From: Atopobiaceae bacterium
GTDB taxonomy: Bacteria; Actinomycetota; Coriobacteriia; Coriobacteriales; Atopobiaceae
Direction of reading: 5' to 3'
Length of the DNA: 64,000 nucleotides
Assembly: GCA_017510785.1 (NCBI GenBank)
Contig: JAFWMH010000026.1
Location: forward strand, 117,512 to 181,511
Each line of letters begins with the position of its first letter. The stretch's first letter is position 1. A program made the translations under genes and the position numbers. This document shows positions 36,435 through 47,000 of this stretch, one piece after another. The notes under the pieces are model-generated. The model saw only the letters and a program-made list of their open reading frames with translations, did no database searches and was not told where the DNA came from.

Positions 36435-36472
36435 GGGGGCAGGTACCTTGGAAACATGAGGCACCTGCCCCC
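36435..36472 (+). repeat. 10-bp hairpin between purM and purN
   Basis: GGGGGCAGGT pairs perfectly with ACCTGCCCCC. No T-run follows, so it may set relative expression of the two genes or stabilise mRNA. Confidence 0.6.
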
Positions 36473-36496
36473 GTTGCTACATCGGAAAGGAAAAAC

Positions 36497-37105
36497 ATGG
36501 GCATCAAGATAGGCGTGCTGCTTTCGGGTTCGGGAACGAACTTGCAGGCAATTATCGATCGCATTGAGGCCGGGACGCTCGATGCAACCATCGAACTGGT
36601 GGTTTCGTCGCGACCGGACGCGTATGGCATCAAGCGTGCGGAGAAGCATGGATTGCAAACCCTTACGCTTAGTCGAGAGATATACGCCGACCCGATTACG
36701 GCCGACGAGGTGATTGCTGCCGAGCTCAAGATGCACGACGTGGAGTACGTAATAATGGCTGGTTACATGCGCATGGTGCACGCACCCATTCTGGCCGCGT
36801 ACCCCAATCGAGTCGTCAACCTGCATCCGGCGCTTTTGCCAAGCTTCAAAGGCGCGCACGCCATTCAGGACGCGTACGACTATGGCGTAAAGGTAACGGG
36901 CGTTACGGTGCACTTTGCCGACGACAAGTACGATTGCGGGCCCATAATCGCTCAGAGGGCACTAGTGGTCGAGGAGGGCTGGAGTGTTGACGAGCTCGAA
37001 GAGCACATCCATGCCATCGAGCACGAGCTGTATCCCAACACGATTCAGCTGTTGGCGGAAGGTCGCGTGCGTGTGCGCGAAAACGGTACGGTCGAGGTTT
37101 CGTAA
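36497..37105 (+). CDS. purN: Phosphoribosylglycinamide formyltransferase
   Basis: This 202-residue PurN has GVLLSGSGTNLQAI at the substrate site, the catalytic trio Asn and His in VVNLHPALLPSF and Asp in VHFADDKYDCGPII. It transfers formyl from 10-formyl-THF to GAR. It ends the purine group; the next gene is convergent. Confidence 0.95.
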   Translation: MGIKIGVLLSGSGTNLQAIIDRIEAGTLDATIELVVSSRPDAYGIKRAEKHGLQTLTLSREIYADPITADEVIAAELKMHDVEYVIMAGYMRMVHAPILAAYPNRVVNLHPALLPSFKGAHAIQDAYDYGVKVTGVTVHFADDKYDCGPIIAQRALVVEEGWSVDELEEHIHAIEHELYPNTIQLLAEGRVRVRENGTVEVS

Positions 37106-37139
37106 CGTCCTACATTGCGCTTTCAATGAGTGGCCAAAA

Positions 37140-37170
37140 AAGGGGTCCGGAGGAATTCTCCGGACCCCTT
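37140..37170. terminator. Bidirectional terminator after purN
   Basis: AAGGGGTCCGGAG pairs with CTCCGGACCCCTT. On the minus strand it is followed by a T-run (from CCAAAAAA), ending the pseudogene transcript; on the + strand it follows purN. Confidence 0.85.
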
Positions 37171-37184
37171 AAGGTACGAGAGGG

Positions 37185-38866
37185 TTATTCAGGTCGTTTC
37201 GCTCTTTTCACCCCAATTAGAACATGATCGCAGTCGCTTTCTCTTGTCCGAATGGTTTGGAGAGAACACGGAATGGGCGATTCGCCTTCCAACCTAACAA
37301 ACGATACGCGCACAGCTTCTTCGCGCTTGGCCGCCTGCGTTAAGCGCGCCTTGCTGGTTGCTTCCTCAAGCTTGGGCAAATCGACCTCGCGCACGCCTCG
37401 CAGCAGTTTTGCTCGCACGTCCTTAAAGAAGTCGTTACCACCTGGGAGGATTTCGAGGTCTCCGTTCGCGTCTATACGGAATTCAAGATATTCGTCCGTG
37501 GTGACGTCCACATAATAGATGCTTTCGAAATCGGTGGTCAGCGCCCGGGAGATGCTCATATGGGCCTTTTTGGTTGAGGGTGTTATCTTGTAATTGGTGT
37601 CTGCCCGTCCAATAAGAAACTTGTCGAAGTCCTCAGGTGGTACCGGTCGCGAGAAGTAATATCCCTGCACGTAGTCGCAGCCCATGGCTCGCAATACAAG
37701 ATACTGTTCCTCGGTCTCGACGCCTTCTGCCACGACTGGCACATGTAGGTAATCCGCAATATCGATAATGAGCTCTATCATGCGGACGTCCCTGTTTTCC
37801 CCGAAGGCGTTGCGAACGAAGCTCATGTCGAGTTTGAGCGCGTCAATTGGCAGGTTGGAGAGCATACCCAAGGAGGAGTAACCTGTGCCAAAGTCATCCA
37901 TCTCGATGCGGAAGCCCATTTCCACGTCGCGCAACTCCTTGGCCATGGAAATCACTTGGTCGGAATCCCCGGTTCATCGGCCGGGAAAAGTGGATTCACG
38001 GCGACCTCGGCATCTTCCCGCGTAATCGAGCCCATGCTCTTTAGTAGCTTCTTCTCCTCGTACATGAGGGCATCGGCACGCTCGAAAACTTCGTGGAAGC
38101 TGGCATCCATTCCGGGCTGGTAGTCCGAGAGGCCACCCGAAACGACTACGCTGTTGCTGCCGATATTCGCAACAGAGCGATCGTGCAGAGCAAGAACCAG
38201 TTCGTTCCGAATAAGATAGTCGCGGCCATGCATAACGACCACAAACTCGTCGCCACCCGTGCGATACACCGGACTGTGGGAGAAGATGCTGCAAATCATT
38301 TTGCATGCATTAAAATGCCATCCTGCGCCGCTGCGTAACACAGGCGACTGACGGTACGTAACATGCCGATGAGGCTGGAAAGCACCAATGCAAGCAGGGA
38401 AAGCATGAGGATGTTCAGTCCAGCCGAGCCAAGGTAGTGGTGGGCGGCATAGAAAGCCGGGATGCCGGCGTACCCCTCAAACTCGTCCAGTCTGCTGATG
38501 TAATCAAGCCAACTGGAACACTCTGGTGGATAGGCGGAAACGCTCAATGGTCTTTACATAGTTGTAGAGACCGCCAGTTCCCGGAAATCGGTTGGCCAGG
38601 AAATGGTAATGGCTCGAGACCATCAACATCATAACGAAGCCAATGAGCAGGCCAATGACCGACCCCGCAGGTCCCGCCTGAGAGAGATAAGAGCTGCTGG
38701 TTACAACGAGGGAACCCCAGCCAATCGCCGAGCCGACGGATAAAGCCCAAACGGCTAGCGGCGAAAGGTAGGGCTGAAGCTTCGCGGGATTGTTTGAGGC
38801 GGATGGCGCTTCGCTCATGGCGTTATCTCCTCGCGGGTGGTTGCTGCGCGACTTACTCATTAACAA
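37185..38866 (-). pseudogene. Decayed APC permease-GGDEF-EAL fusion gene
   Basis: Reading leftward, four pieces in shifted frames can be recognised. At 38866-38504 is the start of an amino-acid permease (LSPLAVWALSVGSAIGWGS, three membrane segments). At 38547-38296 is a later permease fragment (LNILMLSLLALVLSSLIGML). At 38341-37952 is the second half of a GGDEF domain (YRTGGDEFVVVM and FHEVFERADALMYEEK). At 37955-37185 is an EAL domain lacking its EAL motif but keeping DDFGTGYSS and VAEGVETEEQY, then a PAS-like tail. Internal deletions and frameshifts mean it cannot make the full-length protein. The last fragment could still be translated. Confidence 0.8.
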
Positions 38867-39050
38867 AGTATGCGTTTTTTAGCATCCCATAATAGGAAAG
38901 TGTTCGAAGGGGCGCCAGCGATGCTTTCTTATGACTCCTGGGGCCAAACACTAAAAGTCAGCTCCGTTCGCGAGCTTTAAGCTATGTGTAATCGATGACA
39001 TCGGCAATTGCTTTTTTTGCTGATCAACTCCGTGTTATCGTCAATTCTGA

Positions 39051-39090
39051 TTGACATAGTAAACCATTCGAATAACAATTGTATAGAATG
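39051..39090 (+). promoter_or_regulatory. Promoter and operator-like repeats of the toxin-antitoxin pair
   Basis: TTGACA (39051-39056) is followed 16 bp later by TAACAA. CATTC (39065-39069) and GAATG (39086-39090) flank ACAATTGT (39075-39082), suggesting an antitoxin-bound operator. Confidence 0.5.
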
Positions 39091-39102
39091 GAGATGATTA
39101 CA

Positions 39103-39381
39103 ATGGCTACAGTACCAACCCAGATTCGCATTGACACCAACGTAAAGCAGCAGGCAACCGATCTTTTCATGAGCCTTGGTATGGACATGTCTAGCGCGGT
39201 TAATATATTTCTTCGACAGTGCATTCTGAGGGGAGGACTCCCCTTTCCTGTTGAGCTCCCGAAGTATAATCAAGAAACCCTCGGAGCAATGGCCGAAGCC
39301 CGCAGAATATCTAGAGACGCTGATGTCAAAGGCTATACAAGCATGGAAGAGTTAAAAGCCGCCCTCGAGGCCGACGACTGA
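39103..39381 (+). CDS. RelB/DinJ-family antitoxin
   Basis: I chose ATG 39103 with GGAGATG upstream (an in-frame start lies at 39079). The 92-residue product has the DinJ-type ribbon-helix-helix: TQIRIDTNVKQQATDLFMSL and SSAVNIFLRQCILRGGLPF, then an acidic toxin-binding tail. It neutralises the downstream toxin and probably autorepresses. The stop overlaps the toxin start (TGATG). The locus is more AT-rich than its neighbours, which suggests transfer. Confidence 0.88.
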   Translation: MATVPTQIRIDTNVKQQATDLFMSLGMDMSSAVNIFLRQCILRGGLPFPVELPKYNQETLGAMAEARRISRDADVKGYTSMEELKAALEADD

Positions 39382-39659
39382 TGTATAAGGTCAAATTTAC
39401 TACCGCATATAAGAAGAGCTATAAGCTCATGAAGAAACGCGGTTTCGACCTTACTCTCCTCGATAACGTTGTGGACAAGCTGCGTAAGGGTCGCCCTCTT
39501 GACAATAAGTACCGAGTTCATATGCTCAAAGGCGAATACGCCGGTTTCCATGAATGTCACATCAAGCCTGACTGGCTGCTGATTTATTTAATCGAGGATG
39601 ACATTCTGACGCTTACCTTAGTCAACACCGGCTCGCATGCCGACCTGTTTGGGATATGA
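39381..39659 (+). CDS. YafQ-family mRNA-interferase toxin
   Basis: This 92-residue basic RelE-fold protein has FTTAYKKSYKLMKKRG, PLDNKYRVHMLKGEYAGFHECHI and PDWLLIYLIEDD. The His/Asp residues of YafQ-type ribosome-dependent endonucleases (KGEY..ECHIKPDW) are kept, so it looks active. Confidence 0.88.
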   Translation: MYKVKFTTAYKKSYKLMKKRGFDLTLLDNVVDKLRKGRPLDNKYRVHMLKGEYAGFHECHIKPDWLLIYLIEDDILTLTLVNTGSHADLFGI

Positions 39660-39672
39660 CAACTGTGGAGTG

Positions 39673-40845
39673 TTAACTTTTACGTGTTAGCAAACAGACG
39701 GTTTCGACGTGCTTTGTGTGTGGGAACAGGTCGACGGGCACGATGCGATTCACGTGGTAGCCTCCGTCGCGCAGCACTTCGAGATCGCGCACTTGCGTCG
39801 TGGGGTTGCACGAAACGTACACCACGCGCGTAGGTGCGAGGCGCACGACTCCGCGAAGGAACTCCGGCGTCGAACCGGCACGTGGCGGGTCCAGTATGAC
39901 GGCGTCGAACGATTTACGACGTTGCTGGGCCATCCATTCCGTGGCATCAGCGGCGACGAACTTGCAGCTTTCACCGAGTCCATTGGCGCGGGCGTTGCGA
40001 CGAGCGCATCCAACGGCATCGCTCACCTTCTCGACGCCCGTGACCTGTAGTTCTCTTCCGGCTTCGCGTGCCTGCGAAGCGGCGCAAATGCCAATCGTGC
40101 CTGTTCCGCAGTACGCGTCGAGCAGCGAACGCGCATCGCCGAGTCCTTCGAGCGCGACGCGATACAGTACTTCCGTTTGCTCGGGATTAGTTTGATAAAA
40201 GCTCGTTGGGCTTATCTCAAACGTGCACCCCAGCAAGCGGTCGTGAATGATGCCGGGGCCGAATAGCGTGCGGTTGCGGGTACCAAGGATTGCGTTCGTC
40301 CGCCGGTCGTTGATGTTTTGAACGATGGTGGTAAGGTTGGGGTGGCGGTGGCGCAATTTGTGAACGAAGGCATTGGATTGGGGCAAGTTGGGCCCGTTGG
40401 TGACTATTGTGAGCAATTGCTCGTGTGTGGCGAAGCCCATGCGCACGACCGCATGCCGCAGGACGCCGCGACCTCGGTCCTCCTCGTAAGCTGGGATGTG
40501 CAGCTCGTCGGCAACTTGGGCCACATCGCGTAGCAGCTTGCGTGCGCCCGGCGCTTCCACCAAGCATTCCTTGCAAAACACGATTTTGTGAGAACCCCGC
40601 TCGTAAAAACCGCAGCGCATGCGGTTGCCCGTCGCACGCGATCCGGGTGCAAATGGCGTCGCCGCCTTGTAGCGGTAGGCGACTGGTCGCGCCATGCCGC
40701 GCACCGGCTCAACGGGTCCCCAATTCTCGAATAGCTCCTCCATCGCCTGCTGCTTGCGGCGCAGTTGCAGCTCATATGGCACCGCGAGCAGCTCGCAGCC
40801 TCCGCAACGGCGGGCGATGGCGCATGTGTACGTCTTGTATCCCAT
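39673..40845 (-). CDS. 23S rRNA (uracil-C5)-methyltransferase, RlmD/RumA type
   Basis: I chose the start MGYKTYTC at 40845; the frame opens at 40902. The 390-residue product has Fe-S cysteines C8, C14, C17 (TCAIARRCGGC) plus FCKEC. SFYQTNPEQTEVLY is the RNA m5U family motif, DAYCGTGTIGI binds SAM, LDPPRAG follows, and the catalytic Cys is in YVSCNPTT. It methylates U747 and/or U1939 of 23S rRNA; which one cannot be told from sequence alone. Confidence 0.9.
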   Translation of the reverse strand: MGYKTYTCAIARRCGGCELLAVPYELQLRRKQQAMEELFENWGPVEPVRGMARPVAYRYKAATPFAPGSRATGNRMRCGFYERGSHKIVFCKECLVEAPGARKLLRDVAQVADELHIPAYEEDRGRGVLRHAVVRMGFATHEQLLTIVTNGPNLPQSNAFVHKLRHRHPNLTTIVQNINDRRTNAILGTRNRTLFGPGIIHDRLLGCTFEISPTSFYQTNPEQTEVLYRVALEGLGDARSLLDAYCGTGTIGICAASQAREAGRELQVTGVEKVSDAVGCARRNARANGLGESCKFVAADATEWMAQQRRKSFDAVILDPPRAGSTPEFLRGVVRLAPTRVVYVSCNPTTQVRDLEVLRDGGYHVNRIVPVDLFPHTKHVETVCLLTRKS

Positions 40846-40998
40846 ACACACTAGTATATATCGCGTGAGAGAAACTCCTTGGAAAAGTGTCTCACGGCCC
40901 AAATTCGACCGTCCGCTCCCCGATAGGTACTTCTCAACGTATTGACATATGGGTATGGTGTACTCTATGCGTTTGTACCCTTATCAAAGGAGGCTCAA

Positions 40999-43062
40999 AT
41001 GGCTGCAAAGGAGCAGGCGATAAAGAACGTGGTTTTAGTAGGCCAAGGTGGCGTGGGGAAGACCATGCTCGCCGAGGCCATGCTGCATCTTTCGGGCAAG
41101 ACGTCGCGTTTGGGCGGTCACGCCGGGACCAAGCCCACATTGGACTACGACGCACAGGAAACCGCCCGTGGCTTTTCCATTTCCACCACGATGGCACCCA
41201 TCGACTGGAACGGCACGCGCATCAACATTCTGGACGCACCGTGCTATCCCGACTTCGTGGGCGATGCGTACGCTGCGATGAGTGCAGCCGAGACGGCCCT
41301 CTTCGTTGTTGATGCCAATGACGGCCCGCAAACAACCACCACCCGCTTGTGGTATGCCGCAGAAGAGCTCTCGCTTTCGCGCGCCGTGTTCATCAACCGT
41401 CTTGACAAGCCCGAGGCCGACTTCGAGAACGCTCTCGAGCTGTGCCGCGAGCGCTTTGGCAACAACCTTGGCGCTGTTACCATCCCCATGGGTACCGCCG
41501 CTAACTTCTCGGGCGTCATTGACGTCGTGCACATGAAGGCTCGTCACCTCGAGAAGGGCAAGGTCGTTGAGGAGGAGATTCCCGCCGAGTATGCCGATGC
41601 CGCCGAGGAGGCTCACGAGACCCTCATCGACCTCGTGGCCGAGGCCGACGACGAGGTTATGATGGCATACCTCGAAGGCGAGGAAGTTACTCAGGAAGAC
41701 ATCGAGAACTGCCTCTCCACGGCTATTCGCGAGCGCATCTTCGTGCCGGTGTTTGCTGGCGCCGCCGTTAAGGAGGAGGGTATTATCTCCTTCATGAACG
41801 CCGTGTGCGCATGGTTCCCCACGATGAGCGACTTCGGCCGCATTCCGCTGGTGAACGGCGAGCAGCTCGACATCGACCCCGACGACGAGCGCCCCGTGGT
41901 GTTCGTGTTCAAGAGCCTCAACGACCCGCAAAACGGCAAGCTCTCGTTCATCAAGGTGCTGAGCGGCACCATTACGCCGGGCGTCGAGCTTACCAACGCG
42001 CGTACGCGCAAGTCCGAGCGTCTTGGCCACCTGTACATCATGATGGGCCGCGAGACCACAGACGTGAAGAGCGCCAGTGCTGGCGACATCGTAGTCGCCC
42101 CGAAGCTCGATGCGCTTACGGGCGATACCCTCAGCGTGACGGGCAAAGTTGAGGCCGCGGCGTTCCGCTTCCCCAACAGCCTGTATCGCATTGCCATCGA
42201 GCCCGACAAGCGCGGCACCGAGGGCAAGCTTTATGCGTTCCTTGAGCGCAGCTCCGACGCCGACCCCACGCTCAAGGTGGAGCGCGACGAAGAGACGGGC
42301 CAAACCGTTATTTCCGCCATTGGCGAGGCGCAGGTAAGCGTGCTGCTTGAGCGTCTTGAGGACCGCACGGGCGTTACGGCTCACACCGTTAAGCTGCGCA
42401 TCCCGTATCGCGAGACGATTCGTCGTACCGCTACAGGCCATGGCCGTCACAAGAAGCAAACCGGCGGTTCTGGTCAGTTCGCCGACTGCCGCCTGCGCAT
42501 CGAGCCGAATCCCGACGCGGGCTACGAGTTCCTTGACGAGGTCGTTGGTGGCGCCATTCCGCGTGGTTTCATTCCGGCAATCGACAAGGGCGTCGTGGAA
42601 ACGATGAAGGGCGGCGTGCTTGCCGGTTATCCCGTCATCGACGTGAAGGTTGCCGTTTACGATGGTCAGTTCCATCCGGTGGACTCCAACGAAATGGCAT
42701 TCAAGACGGCTGCGCGCCTTGGCTTCCAGGATGCCGTGAAGCAGGCCGAGCCCGTGCTTCTCGAGCCGATGGCTCACCTCAAGATTACCGTGCCCGAGAG
42801 CTACGCCGGCTCCGTTATGGGCGACATTTCGGCGAGCCGTGGCCGTGTTGAGGGCATGCAGGCCGCTGGCGCTGGCGAGACGTGCGTTGAGGCTACCGTG
42901 CCGTACGCCGAGGTTACCGACTACGCGACGCGTCTGCGTTCGCTCACGCGCGGTACGGGCGAGTTCGAGCTTGAGGTTAATGGCTACGAGCAGGTTCCGC
43001 ACGACGTGCAGCAGCGTCTCGCGCAGGAGTACCTCGACCGTCGCGCCTCTGGCGAACGATAG
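40999..43062 (+). CDS. EF-G-like translational GTPase paralogue (FusA2/EF-G2 type)
   Basis: I chose ATG 40999 with AAAGGAGG upstream. The 687-residue product keeps the five-domain EF-G layout, but its GTPase motifs diverge: G1 GQGGVGKT (15-22), switch I ETARGFSIS in place of QERGITI, G3 DAPCYPDF in place of DTPGHVDF (no catalytic histidine), and G4 NRLDKP in place of NKMD. Domain IV and V landmarks are present (RETIRRTATGHGRHKKQTGG, SYAGSVMGDISASRGRVEGM). Such paralogues do not replace canonical EF-G. The precise role is unknown. TTGACA lies at 40942-40947. Confidence 0.88.
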   Translation: MAAKEQAIKNVVLVGQGGVGKTMLAEAMLHLSGKTSRLGGHAGTKPTLDYDAQETARGFSISTTMAPIDWNGTRINILDAPCYPDFVGDAYAAMSAAETALFVVDANDGPQTTTTRLWYAAEELSLSRAVFINRLDKPEADFENALELCRERFGNNLGAVTIPMGTAANFSGVIDVVHMKARHLEKGKVVEEEIPAEYADAAEEAHETLIDLVAEADDEVMMAYLEGEEVTQEDIENCLSTAIRERIFVPVFAGAAVKEEGIISFMNAVCAWFPTMSDFGRIPLVNGEQLDIDPDDERPVVFVFKSLNDPQNGKLSFIKVLSGTITPGVELTNARTRKSERLGHLYIMMGRETTDVKSASAGDIVVAPKLDALTGDTLSVTGKVEAAAFRFPNSLYRIAIEPDKRGTEGKLYAFLERSSDADPTLKVERDEETGQTVISAIGEAQVSVLLERLEDRTGVTAHTVKLRIPYRETIRRTATGHGRHKKQTGGSGQFADCRLRIEPNPDAGYEFLDEVVGGAIPRGFIPAIDKGVVETMKGGVLAGYPVIDVKVAVYDGQFHPVDSNEMAFKTAARLGFQDAVKQAEPVLLEPMAHLKITVPESYAGSVMGDISASRGRVEGMQAAGAGETCVEATVPYAEVTDYATRLRSLTRGTGEFELEVNGYEQVPHDVQQRLAQEYLDRRASGER

Positions 43063-43157
43063 GTGTAGCGTGCGTTGTTCGCTTTTATTCGTTAAGCTCC
43101 CGCCACGCGACTCGGGCGGGTGCTGGCACCGGGCAGCATTGGTTGTGTGAGTGCCGT

Positions 43158-43197
43158 GGGCCTCTCGGGATTGTTCCCGGGGGGCCTCCTTTTTTGT
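43158..43197 (+). terminator. Terminator after the EF-G-like gene
   Basis: An imperfect stem GGGCCTCTCGGGA / TTCCCGGGGGGCC is followed by TCCTTTTTTG. Confidence 0.8.
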
Positions 43198-43288
43198 TCG
43201 TGACATAACTTGTGGGTGAGGCCTACGTCGCGACCGACACCCTGCCCGGCGAGTAGCGCCTGCCTGCATCGAATGCCTGAAGGCGGGC

Positions 43289-43357
43289 GCCGCCAGTACG
43301 GCCGGAACCGCCTCCTGCGCGGCCGTTGCCGCCGCCAGTACGGCCGGAACCGCCTCC
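43289..43357. repeat. 27-bp direct repeat, two copies with 42-bp period
   Basis: Copies at 43289-43315 and 43331-43357 begin GCCGCCAGTACGG and end GAACCGCCTCC. They are identical. Both lie just upstream of the palindromic element. Confidence 0.8.
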
Positions 43358-43409
43358 GAGAAGGTCGCTGCCCTCGCTCGGGCGCCCCTGACTTTCAGCA
43401 GGTTTTTAG

Positions 43410-43504
43410 TGTGTACAATTTCGTGGATGAAAAAGCGGCTCAATGTACGATCTTGTCTCAGAATCGTACATTGAGCCCCTTTTTTGACGAGGAAATTGTA
43501 CACA
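43410..43504. repeat. 95-bp nested palindromic element (MITE-like or double terminator)
   Basis: Outer arms GTGTACAATTTC (43411-43422) and GAAATTGTACAC (43492-43503) are perfect 12-mers, with one more pair outside. Inner arms GGCTCAATGTACGAT (from 43437) and ATCGTACATTGAGCC are also perfect, followed by CCTTTTTT. Confidence 0.75.
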
Positions 43505-44057
43505 TTGAAACCTTGATGAGAGACGCTATGCCCGCGGGTCACGTTTCGCGACCACTGCCACGCACGTGGGCGCACGCCGCCGTCCCACGACCCCTTGTTG
43601 GACGGGCAAAGGAGCCGGCCACGGTCACCGGGATTTGGAGTTTGATCGCTGGGATTTGTTTTATCCGCACCAAAAGATGCGGTGTATCGGGCGAGGTGCA
43701 CTTTCGGCCGATCCCGTATGATTCCGGACGATTCGGGAGGCTCGTGAATACGAATGTGCCGTTTCCTGCGGAAACGCACCTATTTTTCGAGAATCGCAGT
43801 TTTGGGAGAGAATTCTCGGCTTAATTCGCAACACATCTACCTGCGCAAATGCAGGTTTTCGCTCAATTGCTGCTCAATATCCGCAAGTTAGCTGTTACCT
43901 GGGCCAGAAGCGTTGGGTGTGCGACGCGTCATAGCATCTACCGTTATTGGTGGGACGTTCGCCGCTCGAAATAGCGTGGCTCCCTCCTTTCTCGGTGAGC
44001 GACGGCGTCCCACGTTACGTCTGTTGTGTTGGGTGCTGGTCGTAGAAAGGAGCGGCG

Positions 44058-47000
44058 ATGAGGGATCAAGTTGACCCGTACCAAGCTCGCGATTCCGACG
44101 TGGACAATCGAAGTTCACAAGGGACGCACGTAGGCGGGACCATGAAGCCAGTGCGTTGTTCGGGGAATATCCGTCATGCAAAGCGTAAGCGCGAAACGCT
44201 TGGCGTGGGAAGGGAGAACACCGATGAGCGGGAAGACAATAAGACTCGCGCAAAGTCCGGCGGGATAAAGCTTCGTCGCTGGGCGACCGTTGGATTGATG
44301 ATCACCTTGGCGGTTTCTTCCGTGCCTACGCAAGGCAACACAGCCGCAATTGCGGAAAACCTAATTGCACCGTCGATTTTGCTGGATGAGGCCGCGCATG
44401 CGCGGCATCGCTCGTCGTCCTTGATTGCCGGTGCGAATCAAAAGCCGTCACTACGAGCTGGCGGGGGACAAGCTGCGACACAAGCGTCGATGAGAGTCGG
44501 AACGCAAGATGGCGCGGAATCGCAAGGAGATGCAGCGATACAAACACCGACTGACGGGTCGTTGGATGGTCGGGAGGCAGAGGCGAAAACCGACGGATCG
44601 CAAACCGAATCGGCCTTCGCTGAGGTGAGCCGGGAGGAGCAGAATCACGTCGGATTGGCCGAAGAATCGCCGTTGGCAGATTCGCCGGAGTCAACGGGTG
44701 ACGAGGCAGCCCAAAACGGTGCCGCGACGGCAGGCTCGGCTCCGAATGGGGAGGCCTCTAGCGCAATGCTGTACCTCGGCCAAGATGTGACGCACATTGT
44801 TACCATAACGTTTGATGCGAATGGTGGCGAGGGAGAGATGCCGGCAGTCGTATGGGAACTCAACAACGAGGAACATACGCTACCAAAAAACACGTTTACG
44901 AGTGAAGGATACGTATTTTCTGGATGGTCTCCGCTGTGTAATGGGAGTGAGGCGGATGCGGAGTCTGGCGCGGTAGTAGCGCGAGATGAGCAGCGCATGA
45001 CGAATCTTGGCTACACACTGTTCGACGAAAACGGGAATCGCATTGGAGACTTTGACCTCAATCGATTCGCACAGTCGGGCAACCTCACGTTGTATGCCCA
45101 GTGGCAACCGATCGCGAACGAAGCCCCTTATGCGGAATTCGATTCGGCGGAGCATGCTGACGGGGAGAGCGAGGCCGCGGAAAACGGCGGCACGGAAAAC
45201 GGCGGCACGGAAAATGCTGGTGCGCTAGACGAGCAAAAACATGGCGAGAACGTTGAAGGGCCGCTGACGGGTGAGGAATTCGCAGGCGAACGTGAGGCTG
45301 AACTGGACGCGGCAAACAAGAACACTACGAGGGATGGCTCAGCGGACGGAAATCCTGCAGAAAAGAGCGTTGCGGAAGGAAACGCTAGGGACGAAGATGG
45401 GCCGGACAAGAACCTTACGGGCGATACTGTTACGGGCGATACTGTTACGGGCGAGAGTGCTGCGGGAAAGCAGCTTACGGGCAAGGGCCTGGTGAGCGAG
45501 GATTCGGCGGACAAAAACGTTGCGGGTTCCACTCATGGTGCGTCCGAGGCTACGGAGAACGATTTCGCGAAGCATGATTCCGGGAAAGGGGAACCTAGTT
45601 CGGAAGACTCTCTTGATGCTGACGACGCGGTATCCAATGCTGATGCGGACGTCGCACCAAGTGAGGCTGTGGCAGGAATGCCGAGCCTGCTCGACTTGAG
45701 CGCTCCTGCTCAGGAGCCAACATCTCGTTCGGCCATAGCACCTGTTTCCAACCCGTTCGGTGCGTTGCCCAGCATCCCCACGCAGCCGCTTGCCAACGAT
45801 CCGACCAATCAGTTGCTCGGTGAGGACGAGCTCATGGAAGCCACCCGTTTGCTTGTGCATGAATATGCGAAGGGGCCTGAAGCCACTGGCCCGAAAACCG
45901 ACGCAAAAGCGAACGGCGACAACGGTGCTCATTTGACGTCCGCCACGCTAGACGGCACCACCATAGAGTATTTGCGCATGCATTGGGTAACGCCGTCGTC
46001 GGGCGAGGTGGTGCCAGCGGGCGCAAACCGCTTACGCCTTGCACCAGAGGCGGACGACGTCCCTGCCCATCAGTTCCAGTTTGACTTTTCGCTTTCGGGC
46101 AAGGATCGCTACGAGCCTGGCGCGATTGAAATGGTAATACCGGCTGCCATTTGGCAGGACCGTGATGGCAACGCAACGATGCAACTCACGGCCAATGGTA
46201 TTTCGGCACCTGAGGAGTTTGCGCCCGGTGCGTCACGTGCTGACTTTGTGTGGCGTCAAGTCGACGATCGCATTGTAATTACCAACAATAAAACACTTCC
46301 TGCAGCAACGGCCGTAATGGTTCAGGGACACTTCGAAGGTGCCCATGCCCACGACATGCGCGACCTCACGACTTCCGATGCACTGACCGTAACCGTGACG
46401 ATTGCGACGGCCGCCGGGCACGAACTGAGCGCAACGTCCAACGCGATTGACGCACTCATCGACACCTACCACAACGTGCCAACTGCACACAAAACGGCAT
46501 ACTCTGCAAGCTTCCGTAAGTACTACGTGTATCAGGGGGCGCCAGCCGACCTTCCCGAGGCACTTCGACCCGCCAACCCCGATGATTACATGTATATAAA
46601 GTGGTATGTCGCTGGAGCACATGGCGGAAATCAGCCTGTTGATCTCTTCTTCGACGATACGACCACGTCGGAGTACGGCTGCATTCTGCTTGGATCGACG
46701 GGTGGTCCCGAGGGCACGGTCGCGGCATCGAGCGGTTCGCACGAAGGTACATCCGGCGGTACGACGTTTACCATGACCGTCGCACATGGCTACGATCCCA
46801 CTGTGAAGTCGGCCTACATATGGTGTGCTTATCCCATTGATGCGTTTCCTACACCGGGAGAGCGTTACGAGGTAACCAATACCCTCACAGTGCGATCCGT
46901 TGGAGCTGACGATGGAATAACGAGCACGAAAACAACGACGGCAACGGTGCCCATAGTGCCTCCGCACACCTACACCGTTACCAAATCCTGGGATGACGAG

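Larger units (their letters stand above)
43063..44057. other. Gene-poor ~1-kb gap with terminator, direct repeat and palindromic element
   Basis: I see no convincing gene. It contains the terminator at 43158, a 27-bp direct repeat (43289 and 43331), a 95-bp palindromic element (43410-43504), a small ACCTGC/GCAGGT hairpin followed by TTTT (43839-43859), and the ribosome site AAAGGAG before the adhesin ATG. A + strand frame at 43210-43824 crosses the palindrome and looks spurious. Promoters for the pilus operon should lie near 43860-44040, but none is clear. Confidence 0.65.

Noticed and set aside
35306..36913. 535-residue minus-strand open frame
   Set aside because: Antisense shadow of purM and purN.
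41035..43779. 914-residue minus-strand open frame
   Set aside because: It mirrors the EF-G-like gene on the opposite strand. It lacks domains and a ribosome site and arises from codon bias.
43210..43824. 204-residue + strand open frame in the gap before the adhesin
   Set aside because: It crosses the 27-bp direct repeats and the 95-bp palindrome, has no ribosome site and resembles no protein.
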